From assembly GCA_037042915.1 (NCBI GenBank), contig CM073199.1, positions 434,001-498,000 on the forward strand: a stretch of DNA of 64,000 nucleotides. Reading direction: 5' to 3'. The stretch comes from Auricularia sp. M13. Its lineage: Eukaryota; Basidiomycota; Agaricomycetes; Auriculariales; Auriculariaceae. The number at the start of each line of letters is the position of its first letter. The first letter of the stretch is position 1. Under the pieces are notes generated by a model. That model saw only the letters and a program-made list of their open reading frames with translations. It was not told where the DNA came from and did not search any database. Position numbers and translations under genes: made by a program. Positions 41,901 to 53,468 of the stretch are shown piece by piece.

Positions 41901-42568
41901 CTACGCCTGTTCCTTGAGGAATTGTGAAAAATATTTTGCCAGATAATGGCCTCCGTCCAGTGGAGAGACAGCCGACACGTATCCGTCAGGCCGGACGACA
42001 ACTATCGCGCCGACAGTCGGCGAGATCCCATAGGTCTCGTAGACGTCACCACCGAGGCCTCCAGCGAGCTGTTCGTCATCTGTCCAGACCCTGCAGGACA
42101 TTCGACAATAAGCATTTATGGACACGGTATAATTAGGTATTCTCACTTTGACCAATGGCTTCGGAGAGCAGGAGAGACGTTAGTGAAGTTGACCTCGTCC
42201 TTTGGAGTGGTGCTATGCGCATCGAATGGCATCAGCGCGTTGCCACAGACAGGCGTCGGACACGCACCAAACAGTCACGATATCGAAGACAGCGTCCGAC
42301 TTGGCATTCTTCGGAGTAAAGCGCCGCACGAAGGACGTCGGTGCTTCGACTATCCGTGCGAGGGACTCCAGTTTCTCCTTCTGGACGGCATCCGAAATGT
42401 CGCCAGCAAAGACGAGGAGCTTGAAGCGAAAGTCCGCGGGGACGAGCTCTTGGATGTTCTCCGGGCGCGCGTCGGCGGCACGCAGGAGGACTTGGGGAAT
42501 GAGGCGCTCTCCAATGCGAAGGCCCGGTGCAAGCTTCTGGTTTGAGGTGTCGACGATTGCTGAGGGCG
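41901..42568 (-). pseudogene. Phenol 2-monooxygenase-like gene, 3' fragment
   Basis: Starting at the Ty3 target site, the frame reads PSAIVDTSNQKLAPGLRIGE then RLIPQVLLRAADARPENIQE, followed by FRFKLLVFAGD and, after one intron, VWTDDEQLAGGL, VGAIVVVRPDGYVS and SPLDGGHYLAKYFSQF; TAG at 41,901. This is the thioredoxin-like C-terminal domain of phenol/aromatic hydroxylases (Phe_hydrox_dim). It joins in frame to the upstream half at 51,282 if the Ty3 element and one GGGCG are removed. Without its promoter it cannot be expressed as part of the enzyme. Confidence 0.85.
42564..42568 (+). repeat. Ty3 target-site duplication, left copy
   Basis: GGGCG, repeated at 51,282-51,286. Confidence 0.9.
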
Positions 42569-42751
42569 TGTAAGGCGCTGTTATATGCGCCGGCTTTCCG
42601 TCACTCGGTCGTGCACTGTACCCGTGTATATATCGGTGTGTACGACGTAAGTGAAAGAAAGACGAAGTACATCAACGGCAGAGTCCGTATAAATAGTCAT
42701 CCGAGAGTCCGCGGGTGGAAGGGCCGCGGACTACATTCCTGCAGCCTTGCA
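42569..42751 (-). repeat. 3' LTR of Ty3 element
   Basis: 183 bp, identical by eye to 51,099-51,281. On the minus strand it contains CTATTTATACGG, a likely TATA box. Confidence 0.95.
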
Positions 42752-42764
42752 CCCTCCCCCCCCT
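42752..42764 (-). other. Polypurine tract of Ty3 element
   Basis: Minus-strand AGGGGGGGGAGGG directly abuts the 3' LTR; plus-strand primer. Confidence 0.85.
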
Positions 42765-42880
42765 AAAAAAATAAATGAAAGATACAGAAGGAAAGAAAAC
42801 AGAAATAGAGTGAAGTTATCACATGTCAAAAACTGTAAGCATGAAATAATATAAGGGTATCGTGTGAATATGGCGACCTC

Positions 42881-44620
42881 TTAGCGACGGCTCGACGTTA
42901 CTGAGAGGGCGTCGTCCCTGCCGAACGAAGAGCCGCGTGATACCCCACGGCCTCTCGTCTGCGGCGCAACCGACTCGCGCTGATGCACGCTTGAGCGCGT
43001 CTGCGCCGAGAACGTCTTGATTGCCCATTTCGCGTCGACATTGTCCAGCGAAGGATCGTCCGCCCGAGTCGTAAGTCCCGAAGGGATGGAAGTATCCTGC
43101 CTATGCGCGTGCAGAACCGTCCGCCATGACTGTCTCTCGAGGAGATTACGGCCTACGACATCCGGTAACGTCCAGTCCCTCGCCAGGTTCCTCAGATCAC
43201 GCATATCATCCGCCGACGTGCCGCACACTTCGACCAAGTGAGTAACCACCGTCTCAGGAGTTATGGACTCCATCGGCGAGTAGTCCAACGCACGGAAAGG
43301 GATGTACTTGAGGGGAGCGACTGTGCGGGCCTTCTGCAAAGCGAGGATAGCCGCCTCCGTGCGCGACTCAAACACATAGCGCATGAACGCGTATGCCTGC
43401 AGCTGCACTTCGTTCCAGTGCGCCGTATTCTCCTGCACGATGAGTCGTATGGCACGGGGAACCACGTCGAGAGAGTCCGACGCGACGGCAAGCTCCTGCT
43501 CCAGCATGTCGACAGCGCCAACATCATCCTGAAACTTAATCCACGCATCCTCGCCGTACTCGGCGCGGAACAGCGCGCCATGTGTACGCACGCACTCGCG
43601 CTGAGACTCCGATCGAGAGACCCATGGAATGGCTAGAGCCTCGGCCAAGAGTGTCGCTCGCGCGTTACGGTCACCCGACAGCGGAACGTGATACGTGCCA
43701 TGAGAAGTCGTCCGCGTCGCGCCCGTGAAACCCGATACCCCGAGCCAAGCACTGAATGGGAGGTGCGGGTGACCACCGGGGCCCATAATGAGCACCCCGG
43801 ATCCCGCGGTGAACCGCCGCGCTTCAAACAGGCCGAATGGTCGAGAGGGGAGAACACACTCGATGCGATCCCCCCATGGCATGTCCAAAACGCGAACGAC
43901 GGGGTAGAGGCGGTCAGCGGAGTCGCCATTGCCAGTCCAAAAGAAACGTTTGGGGAACAGCCCCATAACCACGTCGGGTGTCTCCGCGGAGAAAGCATCG
44001 AACCACGCATCGTGTGTCGCGCGGTCCGCCCGACGGGATACGTCCCACAGAACCGACAGAAGGGCTGCGGCGTGCTCTCGATACGACCTGGCCTCCTGAA
44101 CATCCTCCGGTGCGACGCATGGGCGGTTCTCGCGGCGCATCGCGACCTCGGATAGCAATAGATCGGCAGGCAGAGCCGTGATGTACATGGCAAGCACGCA
44201 CGCGGGGGAGAGAACGGGGCGGCGGGGAGTACTCGCCTGCAGCTGAACTGGCGGCAGGGCAGCGGTCCACTGCGAGATCGTATACCGCGGCATAAGATCC
44301 TCGTGATGCGCCCGTCGATGTGCTTTCGCGGCGGCGTCCACCATCTGTGCCAGTTCACCGGCCGCCACACTCTCGTGAGCGTGGTCCCCGAAGTCGTCAC
44401 ACTTCTCGCAGTCGTAGGTGTGACATAACGTGCCTACAACAGGAGCGGCCCTCCACAGGCCTGGCGCCGCACCGTCGAAGTGATCGCAGTGCCGCTTGCG
44501 TGGTGCCCCATGCGCAGAAGGACTGGCGCCTCGCTTGCGCGCCCCCGCGTCGTCCATATTAATGTCGCCACCAGATAAACGCTGATCGTCCGTAGACTGA
44601 GCGCCGCCGATGGCCGCCAT
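42881..44620 (-). CDS. ORF3 of Ty3 element, 579 codons, unknown function
   Basis: ATG at 44,620 (MAAIGGAQSTDDQRLSGGD) lies 130 bp after the Pol stop, in the same frame, with two in-frame TGA codons between. The N-terminus has a basic cluster (GAPRKRHCDHF) and a Cys/His set (CHTYDCEKCDDFGDHAHE), then a mostly helical globular part (VLAMYITALPADLLLSEVAM; ALLSVLWDVSRRADR; FWTGNGDSADRLYPVVRVLD; VLIMGPGGHPHLPFSAWLG). It ends in an RG/serine tail (TRGRGVSRGSSFGRDD). There is no signal peptide or membrane segment, so it is not an envelope-like protein. The frame has no stop over 579 codons in a young element, which argues that it is functional. It could be a nucleic-acid-binding accessory protein or captured host sequence. 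Confidence 0.7.
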   Translation of the reverse strand: MAAIGGAQSTDDQRLSGGDINMDDAGARKRGASPSAHGAPRKRHCDHFDGAAPGLWRAAPVVGTLCHTYDCEKCDDFGDHAHESVAAGELAQMVDAAAKAHRRAHHEDLMPRYTISQWTAALPPVQLQASTPRRPVLSPACVLAMYITALPADLLLSEVAMRRENRPCVAPEDVQEARSYREHAAALLSVLWDVSRRADRATHDAWFDAFSAETPDVVMGLFPKRFFWTGNGDSADRLYPVVRVLDMPWGDRIECVLPSRPFGLFEARRFTAGSGVLIMGPGGHPHLPFSAWLGVSGFTGATRTTSHGTYHVPLSGDRNARATLLAEALAIPWVSRSESQRECVRTHGALFRAEYGEDAWIKFQDDVGAVDMLEQELAVASDSLDVVPRAIRLIVQENTAHWNEVQLQAYAFMRYVFESRTEAAILALQKARTVAPLKYIPFRALDYSPMESITPETVVTHLVEVCGTSADDMRDLRNLARDWTLPDVVGRNLLERQSWRTVLHAHRQDTSIPSGLTTRADDPSLDNVDAKWAIKTFSAQTRSSVHQRESVAPQTRGRGVSRGSSFGRDDALSVTSSRR

Positions 44621-44749
44621 CCGTGAATACAGTCAATAGATAGTCAACAAGCAGTAAGGAATGTGGGTATGTGAGATGCAGAGGGAAAGAGCGGCAACGT
44701 GAGACGGTAATTTAGTACCAAGCCATAAATTATAGCCCTGATGCTGTCG

Positions 44750-47700
44750 TCAGTCACGACCAGGGCGAGTGCGGGACTTTGGTAGGTCCGCAGGCTTGCG
44801 GACGCTCCTGAGCTCGAGGTACCGATCAAGAGCGGCCAGTCTAGAACAATTACTGAGACTTTCCCAAGTCTCATCGCCATCCTCCCAGACGACATGGAGC
44901 ATGAGACGCTGGCCGACCCACATATGATCCACGATGTCCAAAACGACCGTCTCACCCTCAACATAGTTCCCCAGATCGTAGAAATGCCGGACATCCCGGT
45001 TTGGGAAACGCTCGTCATCGTGTGCAATATGAGGACGAAGAAGACTGACATGGAAGTTATCATGGACCCGTCTATTCTTCAGCTCATCCGGCAATTCCAG
45101 GGTATAGTTAGACGTCTCGGGACGCGCAACTACCACCCTGTACGGGCCAATCCACTTCGGAATAAGTGATCGTGCCCGGCCTTTCGGGAGCGCCAAGTTC
45201 TTAGTCGACAAGTAGACTAGAGAGCCAGCCGTGATCAAAGGCTCTGCACGCCTTCGTTCGTTCGAGTAATGCGTCTGAAAAACTCTAGAGGCAATGATAG
45301 CATCGTGTGCGCGCGACAAGTTATCGCGCGCATCTTCCGCAAACTCACGCACACCCTTGAACGGCGTGAGAACACGCGGCAACGCGATCGTACGAGGCAT
45401 GTATCCATAGCACAATTCGAAAGGTGCAAATCCTGTGCTGGCGCTCGTACTAGAATTGATAGCAAATTCCACCATCGGCAGCGCGCGCACCCAGTCCCGC
45501 TGATTCGAACTGACCACAGACCTGAGAATCTGAGTCACTGAACGGATCGCGCGCTCAGATGCGCCATCCGTCTGTGGGTGAAACGAGGTAGACATAAGTA
45601 GCCGGGTGCCTAGCAGGCGCTGCAGTTCCTTCCAGAACAGAGCCGTGAACTTGGGGTCGCGGTCCGAAAGTATCGTATCAGCCAGTCCGTGGAGCCTGAC
45701 ACACTCGCGGAAGTAGCTCCACGCACAATCCGTAGCAGTAGCCGTTGTGCGCGTTGGTATAACGTGCACCATGGACATCAGTCTGCAGATCACCACCATG
45801 GCATAGTCGTAACCGTCTGACTCTGGAAATGGACCCACGAAGTCCATAGCGATCGAGCCCCATGGTCGATCCGCAATGGGAAGCGAATGAAGAAGCCCAG
45901 GGGGACGCATGGTCGACGCTTTCGACACTTGGCACACAGGGCATTGGGCACAGAACTCGTCACAATCCTTTGCCATGCGCGACCACCAGAACCAACGTCG
46001 CACATAGGCCAGCGTCTTTTTAGCCCCAAAGTGCCCCACCGTGTGGTGGGCCTGCGTCAGAATGACTTCCGGTAGACGGCGGCCGTCAACGCGACAATCA
46101 GGCACCGCGCAAACTGTCGAGCCCAGCACCTTCACGTATAGGATGCCATTGTCCAAGCGAAATTTCCCGTGGCTGTCCGGGGCTTCGAGCACCTTGGACA
46201 ACACAGGATCCTGCCGGTAGCCATTGCGGATAGCTGTGAGCAAGTCAAAATCAGCCTGTAAGGTGACGCGCAGATCTCCGCTCGGTTCCTGATCCGCTGA
46301 TCCCGCCACCGTCAGCGCGCTGCTCGCGGGATCAACGTCTGCCTCTGCGTTCTGTGCCATTTCTTGGCTCTGTTCCACGCGTGGCTCCACCACATCACGC
46401 ATCGTACGCCGAGTGGACATCGCGGCAGATCTCAGCTCCAGCACACGCTGCGAAGGCAAATCGTCGCCGTCAGGATCCAGCCGCGCGTCCGCGCGCACAT
46501 ATTCGCAATCGGGGTGCATCTCTTCAGGGCTGTCCGATGCATAGTACCGGGACAAGCAGTCGGCGACCTTATTCGATTCTCCCATAACGTACTTGATCTC
46601 GCAGCGGAAACGCGAGTAATATTCGTTCCATCGCGTCTGCCGGGCTGACATCGAGGGCTGCTGGTTAAAAAACTTCAGTGTCTCGTGGTCTGTGATCACG
46701 AAGAATTCTATTCCCAGCAGTTTGCTTTCCCATTTCATCAACCCCTCCAGGATCGCAATGAACTCCCGTTCCCATGTGAAGTAGCTATGCTGTGCCGCTG
46801 TGAATTTGCGCGATAAGAACGCCGCTGGGCGACACGTTCGCCATTCCTTGCCCTGTCCGAGCAGAGCCCCTATGCCCGAAACGGACGCATCACATATGAG
46901 CCAGATGGTTTCCCCGAGAGCGGGATCAATAGGTCGCAGTAATCCTCCCTTCGCCACGATACGCTTGATGCACTGGAAACATTTATCAAGCATTGGTGTC
47001 CATACGAACGGCCTGTCATTCCTGCACATGCCTGACAGCGGTGCAGCAAAGGCTGAGACGTTCGGCAAGAAGTGTGCAATGTATTCCACCAGTCCCAAGA
47101 ATCGCTGCACGTCCGTGAAGTTGCGAGGAGTACGCCATACGGCGACCTTGCCCATTTTGTCCTCAGCCATGTAAATGCCCGCGTCGGTGATCTTGTGACC
47201 CAAGCATTCCAATTCCTCAGCAAATGGGACAACCTTCGTCCTGCTCAGGAATAATTGGTTCTCACGGAGCCGGCCAAACACTTCGCGCAATGCGTGCATG
47301 TGTTCTAGCAGCGTATTGGAGTAAACGAAATCATCATCCATGTACACCCAAACGCCGCGTCCGATGAGGTCACGGAAAATCGTTGTCTTCAAGCGCTGGA
47401 AAGTCGAGGGTGCATTGCAGTCACCTTGCTGCATAGTCTGACTCACAAATGCCCCATATTTGGTGACGAATACAGTCTTCCATACGTCCTCTGGCACCAC
47501 ACGAACCTGCTCGTAGGCGTCGGACATGTCAATTTTTGTTCGGTACTTCGCACGTGCCACCGACTCGCGTATCTGGTCCTGATCAGGAAATGGCGTCATG
47601 TCCTTGATGGTATTCTCGTTCCGCAATCGCGCATCCACCACCGTGCGCAGCTTCCCATTCTTCTTGGCCAAGCACAACAGTGGAGGCGCTGTCTCGGCCG

Positions 47701-48055
47701 TGGTCGGCACCCACCACCCGAGTTTAACATATCGGTCAATCTTTTCCAATAGTTGTTCCTCCAGGTATTCGGGGCACTTGGCACGCCGAAACGGGTATTT
47801 GAAATTATCGTCAATCAATGATATACAGTGATTAACCTCCCGCAATGGTGGTAGTCCCGCCGGAGGAGGCTCAATAAGATCTTGAATTTCATTCATCCAG
47901 TAATCTTGCAGTTGTTTTCGTAACTCAGGCGATAGTACTTCAGGCTCGGAATCGGGCAGCGGGAAGTCCGTGAATGCCTCCGTTTTCCACTTCGCGGGGT
48001 CAGGGCTGAAGCGGCAGCCAACATTGACAATTGGCCTGACCCCGCTGAGCCCGTC
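44750..48055 (-). CDS. Ty3 Pol: RT, RNase H, integrase, chromodomain
   Basis: The frame is open without interruption from the codon after the Gag UAG (48,056-48,058); the first ATG at 47,896 is internal. RT motifs: PLLCLAKKNGKLRTVVDARL, YRTKIDMSDAYEQVRVV, QGDCNAPSTFQRL and the active site VWVYMDDDFVYS. RNase H: ETIWLICDASVSGIGALLGQ and FVITDHETLKFF. Integrase zinc finger: HHTVGHFGAKKTL...CAQCPVCQ; core: IAMDFVGPFPE, ILSDRDPKFT and TDGASERAIRSV (D, D, E). The C-terminus holds a chromodomain-like fold (VVLDIVDHMWVGQRLMLHVV then WEDGDETWESLSN), marking a chromovirus. Stop TGA at 44,750. Chromodomains steer integration to modified chromatin in related elements. Confidence 0.93.
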   Translation of the reverse strand, partial: DGLSGVRPIVNVGCRFSPDPAKWKTEAFTDFPLPDSEPEVLSPELRKQLQDYWMNEIQDLIEPPPAGLPPLREVNHCISLIDDNFKYPFRRAKCPEYLEEQLLEKIDRYVKLGWWVPTTAETAPPLLCLAKKNGKLRTVVDARLRNENTIKDMTPFPDQDQIRESVARAKYRTKIDMSDAYEQVRVVPEDVWKTVFVTKYGAFVSQTMQQGDCNAPSTFQRLKTTIFRDLIGRGVWVYMDDDFVYSNTLLEHMHALREVFGRLRENQLFLSRTKVVPFAEELECLGHKITDAGIYMAEDKMGKVAVWRTPRNFTDVQRFLGLVEYIAHFLPNVSAFAAPLSGMCRNDRPFVWTPMLDKCFQCIKRIVAKGGLLRPIDPALGETIWLICDASVSGIGALLGQGKEWRTCRPAAFLSRKFTAAQHSYFTWEREFIAILEGLMKWESKLLGIEFFVITDHETLKFFNQQPSMSARQTRWNEYYSRFRCEIKYVMGESNKVADCLSRYYASDSPEEMHPDCEYVRADARLDPDGDDLPSQRVLELRSAAMSTRRTMRDVVEPRVEQSQEMAQNAEADVDPASSALTVAGSADQEPSGDLRVTLQADFDLLTAIRNGYRQDPVLSKVLEAPDSHGKFRLDNGILYVKVLGSTVCAVPDCRVDGRRLPEVILTQAHHTVGHFGAKKTLAYVRRWFWWSRMAKDCDEFCAQCPVCQVSKASTMRPPGLLHSLPIADRPWGSIAMDFVGPFPESDGYDYAMVVICRLMSMVHVIPTRTTATATDCAWSYFRECVRLHGLADTILSDRDPKFTALFWKELQRLLGTRLLMSTSFHPQTDGASERAIRSVTQILRSVVSSNQRDWVRALPMVEFAINSSTSASTGFAPFELCYGYMPRTIALPRVLTPFKGVREFAEDARDNLSRAHDAIIASRVFQTHYSNERRRAEPLITAGSLVYLSTKNLALPKGRARSLIPKWIGPYRVVVARPETSNYTLELPDELKNRRVHDNFHVSLLRPHIAHDDERFPNRDVRHFYDLGNYVEGETVVLDIVDHMWVGQRLMLHVVWEDGDETWESLSNCSRLAALDRYLELRSVRKPADLPKSRTRPGRD

Positions 48056-51000
48056 CTACTGCCGTTTGACAGAGCCAGCATGCGACTGCGCCTGCACGCC
48101 GGCCATCCGATCACCGCCACCGGCGATCCCGTTGCGGGGCTGCGGTTCCTGTCCGGCAGTCCGGATCGCCTTGGGCGGTGATTGGAATTGATCCCGCGAC
48201 TGCAGCGCTGCTGTAACTCGCTTCACCGCGAACTCGCTATCCACCAAGTCAAACGTCTGGCCGTTTACAGTGAGCTTGCCGCTGCCAACAAACTGCAGTG
48301 TGGCTTGAGTATCCCACAGGAATGGCAGCCCGAGTATCGCGTTGTATTTATCAACGTTGGCGACATCAAAGTATCTCTCTGGTATTTTCAGTGAGCCAAT
48401 ACCCACTTCAGCTCGAGCGCCATAACTGATACGAGACCGGCTACCGATACACGCCATTTGCAGTCCAACCGGAACATCTAGCACGAACGTCTTGATGTTG
48501 GCCACGCGGGCATATTCGGACGCGATCATGTCTGTATCCGTCCCTGTATCGATCAGCACGAACGCTGACGTCGATCCCAGCCTTATAAAGCCTTCAAAGA
48601 ATCGCCGAGATGAAGCAGGTCGCGAGGGTTGCGACTCTGTGCCTCTCACTGGCCGAGTCGCATGACGGTAGACAGTCGTTGGTTTAACGACTCCAGCAGA
48701 CACGCGCACGTCGTCCTCCCAAGGTACGATCCTTCCAGGGCTAGCCCAACACACACGCTGATAATATTCCACCTCGTCATCGTCCCAATCCTCTGGTTCT
48801 TGCTCGTGTGCAGCCATGTCTTCGCGCGAATACCCAAGTCCTTGATATTCATCATCCGCTACTCGATGGCTATCAGCCTCGCCTGCAATTTCTTCTCTCG
48901 CCTCCTGTCGCTCAAGGGAATCGTCCTCATTCTCTGCCATTCCAGTCTCCTGCGGCTCACTCGTCTCGTCATGATGAGAGTCCGCCGCCTGAGTTCCGCC
49001 CTTCACCGCGGCAGCGTGTGTGCGCAGGCTGCGCTGACCCGAATTTCCAGAGTCGAACACCGTTCCCGGACGAGCTGCCGGTGTCGCATACGCTTTCGTC
49101 GACGAATTACCTACAGCTGGCGTGGCTGGCAACGGTTTGTCATTGCCGCGGTACTCATTGCCGCGGCGTTGATAGTTGCTGTTGCCGCGTTCGCGTGCAT
49201 CCGAGCGAGAGCGATCTGAGGTACGTTGGTCAAAGCTTTTCCCTTTGAAGTTGCCACGCTGACGCTTCCAATCGTTCTGCTCATTCCGCTGAACAACTGC
49301 CGAGGTGATAACCCCAGATTCGGCAGCGCGTCGGGCAGCTGACATCTGAGCTGATGCTTCAATCTTCTGGGCCTTCCACAGCAGCTCCTCCCACGTTGAC
49401 TCTTCTGCGGTAAACCCTTCGCGAGTCATGATATCGCCGTACGACTTCGGGAGCGCGGCCACGAAGCGACTACGCATCTCATAATTGCTGGGTTGTTCAA
49501 CCAGGTATGACGAGACTCTCTGAATCTCGCTAGCCAAACTCGATACTCCATCCTCACCAAGTTTCAGAGATTTCCACGACTGGAGTGCAACCTGCTTGGC
49601 CGTTCCATGTACAAAGCGTTTGCGAAGTCCAACAACCAAGGCGTCAAATGACCACGGTTCTCCTCGCTGAGCCCGTAGAGTGCACTCGGTAGAATACCAT
49701 TCCTCAGCTTTACCCTTCAGTTGAATTCCCATGACCTCGAGCGCACTCTCAAAGCCGCGGTCATCCACTAGGGACTGAACATACATCCACTTGAGGAACT
49801 TGTTCACGAAATTCTCAAGAACAGTGAAGTCAGAAGATCCCTCGTACGTTGGCGGATCGATTTTGAGATTCAAACGTTTTGGAGCTACCTCCACATAATG
49901 TTTGTTCTCAAATGCGTATAGGCTGCGCAGTAATCGACCATCCATTGGATCCTGATGTTCAATGTTGTACAACTGTTCTTCGGTGAGTTGCGTATCATCA
50001 AACCCCTGCGTCGCAGACTGGTGACGCATGGCGGGAATCAACATTGCTTGCCGCTCCAGCTGATCGACAGCGCGCATGCCCTCGGTAGGTGCCATCGATA
50101 CCTGGCGGATCGGACGATGGCCCATATGCGGCGGCAAACTGCGCCTCGGCGAAGGCTCACGCTCTGGCAAGCTTCTTGGTACCGACAGAAACCTGGCGGG
50201 CTCTGAGACTCTAGTGTGCCGCACCTTCTCATCGCGACGAGGACCGCTCTCGCGCTGCTGCTCACGAAGGGTCCGATCACGTTGTTGGTCAGCTTCCACT
50301 GCCTCACGCCAAGTGCTCTGCCACTCCGGTTGATCCGGCGCGTTCCTGCCCTTTGCTTGGCGTCCGCGCTGCTGAGCATCATCTGCAAATACAGAGAATG
50401 CTCTAGCTCTCCATTGAGGTGTGGTTTCTCCATCAAGACGGGGTACCTCATACTCATTTTGGGCGGCCATGAACGCGTCAGCAGAAAACTCGTATTGGCC
50501 GGCCATGTACAAGTCCCAAGGGATCCGATCAAACATGATGCGCTGATTTGATTGCTCATTCACGAAATCCCGGATTGCCTCAGTAGCTTGTCCTCGAGCC
50601 CTTTCCGTTGGAACGGAAGGACGACCAGCGGCTTTCATTACAGGCTTCTGCTCAGCCCGTAACGAAGCTTCAGTGTGAGCTGAACCCGGCCTGGACTGTG
50701 ACGCCAGCGAATGGACCTTATCATGCATGACTACCAGCATCTCGGTCAAGCTGTTCATCTGCGCAGTCTGATCTGCGAGAATCTGCTCGAAATCTTTCTT
50801 GATGCTCTGATGTAGATCCTGCATCATGTCCACCAGCTTGCCCGCAGTCACTGGTTCAGACGGATTCGGGACGCCCTCGCCTTCGCTCTTGTGCGTAGCA
50901 GCAGCTTGCTGCTTCGCATGCCTCAGCGGAGAGACGCCCCAGTCGCCATGCTGGTCACCAGCACGGCTACTATTTTGGGTGGTGCGCGGTTCTTGTCCAG

Positions 51001-51058
51001 GCTGCTTCCCAGAGTCAGCCCGTTCGCCGCCACCACCATCGCCCGTTTTCGCAGACAT
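48056..51058 (-). CDS. Ty3 Gag with aspartic protease, 1,000 codons, ending in a lone UAG
   Basis: ATG at 51,058 (MSAKTGDGGGGERADSGKQP). A glycine/charged N-terminus and a coiled-coil stretch (LVDMMQDLHQSIKKDFEQIL) precede the Gag core: LKIDPPTYEGSSDFTVLENF, LKGKAEEWYSTECTL and the region ending VAALPKSYGDIM. Instead of a CCHC knuckle there is an RG/RN-rich basic stretch (KRQRGNFKGKSFDQRTSDRS). The protease follows at about residue 850: SAFVLIDTGTDTDMIA (DTG) and AILGLPFLWDTQ. The frame ends GSVKRQ with CAG UAG GAC. The next 53 codons to the first Pol ATG are open in the same frame, so readthrough would give Gag-Pol. Confidence 0.92.
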   Translation of the reverse strand: MSAKTGDGGGGERADSGKQPGQEPRTTQNSSRAGDQHGDWGVSPLRHAKQQAAATHKSEGEGVPNPSEPVTAGKLVDMMQDLHQSIKKDFEQILADQTAQMNSLTEMLVVMHDKVHSLASQSRPGSAHTEASLRAEQKPVMKAAGRPSVPTERARGQATEAIRDFVNEQSNQRIMFDRIPWDLYMAGQYEFSADAFMAAQNEYEVPRLDGETTPQWRARAFSVFADDAQQRGRQAKGRNAPDQPEWQSTWREAVEADQQRDRTLREQQRESGPRRDEKVRHTRVSEPARFLSVPRSLPEREPSPRRSLPPHMGHRPIRQVSMAPTEGMRAVDQLERQAMLIPAMRHQSATQGFDDTQLTEEQLYNIEHQDPMDGRLLRSLYAFENKHYVEVAPKRLNLKIDPPTYEGSSDFTVLENFVNKFLKWMYVQSLVDDRGFESALEVMGIQLKGKAEEWYSTECTLRAQRGEPWSFDALVVGLRKRFVHGTAKQVALQSWKSLKLGEDGVSSLASEIQRVSSYLVEQPSNYEMRSRFVAALPKSYGDIMTREGFTAEESTWEELLWKAQKIEASAQMSAARRAAESGVITSAVVQRNEQNDWKRQRGNFKGKSFDQRTSDRSRSDARERGNSNYQRRGNEYRGNDKPLPATPAVGNSSTKAYATPAARPGTVFDSGNSGQRSLRTHAAAVKGGTQAADSHHDETSEPQETGMAENEDDSLERQEAREEIAGEADSHRVADDEYQGLGYSREDMAAHEQEPEDWDDDEVEYYQRVCWASPGRIVPWEDDVRVSAGVVKPTTVYRHATRPVRGTESQPSRPASSRRFFEGFIRLGSTSAFVLIDTGTDTDMIASEYARVANIKTFVLDVPVGLQMACIGSRSRISYGARAEVGIGSLKIPERYFDVANVDKYNAILGLPFLWDTQATLQFVGSGKLTVNGQTFDLVDSEFAVKRVTAALQSRDQFQSPPKAIRTAGQEPQPRNGIAGGGDRMAGVQAQSHAGSVKRQ

Positions 51059-51098
51059 CGATATATACCGAAAATAAATTTCCGGTAGTGCAAAAAGA

Positions 51099-51281
51099 TG
51101 TAAGGCGCTGTTATATGCGCCGGCTTTCCGTCACTCGGTCGTGCACTGTACCCGTGTATATATCGGTGTGTACGACGTAAGTGAAAGAAAGACGAAGTAC
51201 ATCAACGGCAGAGTCCGTATAAATAGTCATCCGAGAGTCCGCGGGTGGAAGGGCCGCGGACTACATTCCTGCAGCCTTGCA
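51099..51281 (-). repeat. 5' LTR of Ty3 element
   Basis: 183 bp, identical by eye to the other LTR, preceded (plus-strand right) by target copy GGGCG. Confidence 0.95.

Positions 51282-53468
<2,187 letters not shown>

Larger units (their letters stand above)
42569..51281 (-). mobile_element. Ty3 chromovirus-type LTR retrotransposon with extra ORF, 8,713 bp
   Basis: Two 183-bp LTRs (minus-strand reading TGCAAGGCTGCAGG...GCGCCTTACA), identical by eye, with the 5-bp target duplication GGGCG. Internal order on the minus strand is Gag-protease, Pol (RT, RNase H, integrase, chromodomain), then a 579-codon ORF of unknown function and a PPT. All three coding blocks lie in one frame separated by in-frame stops. 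No classical TGG-type tRNA PBS follows the 5' LTR, so priming may be by another route. The element sits inside an exon of a phenol 2-monooxygenase gene. Confidence 0.95.

Noticed and set aside
42881-44620. Envelope-like protein in the Ty3 element
   Set aside because: No signal peptide, transmembrane helix or glycoprotein-like cysteine pattern is visible, despite the env-like position.
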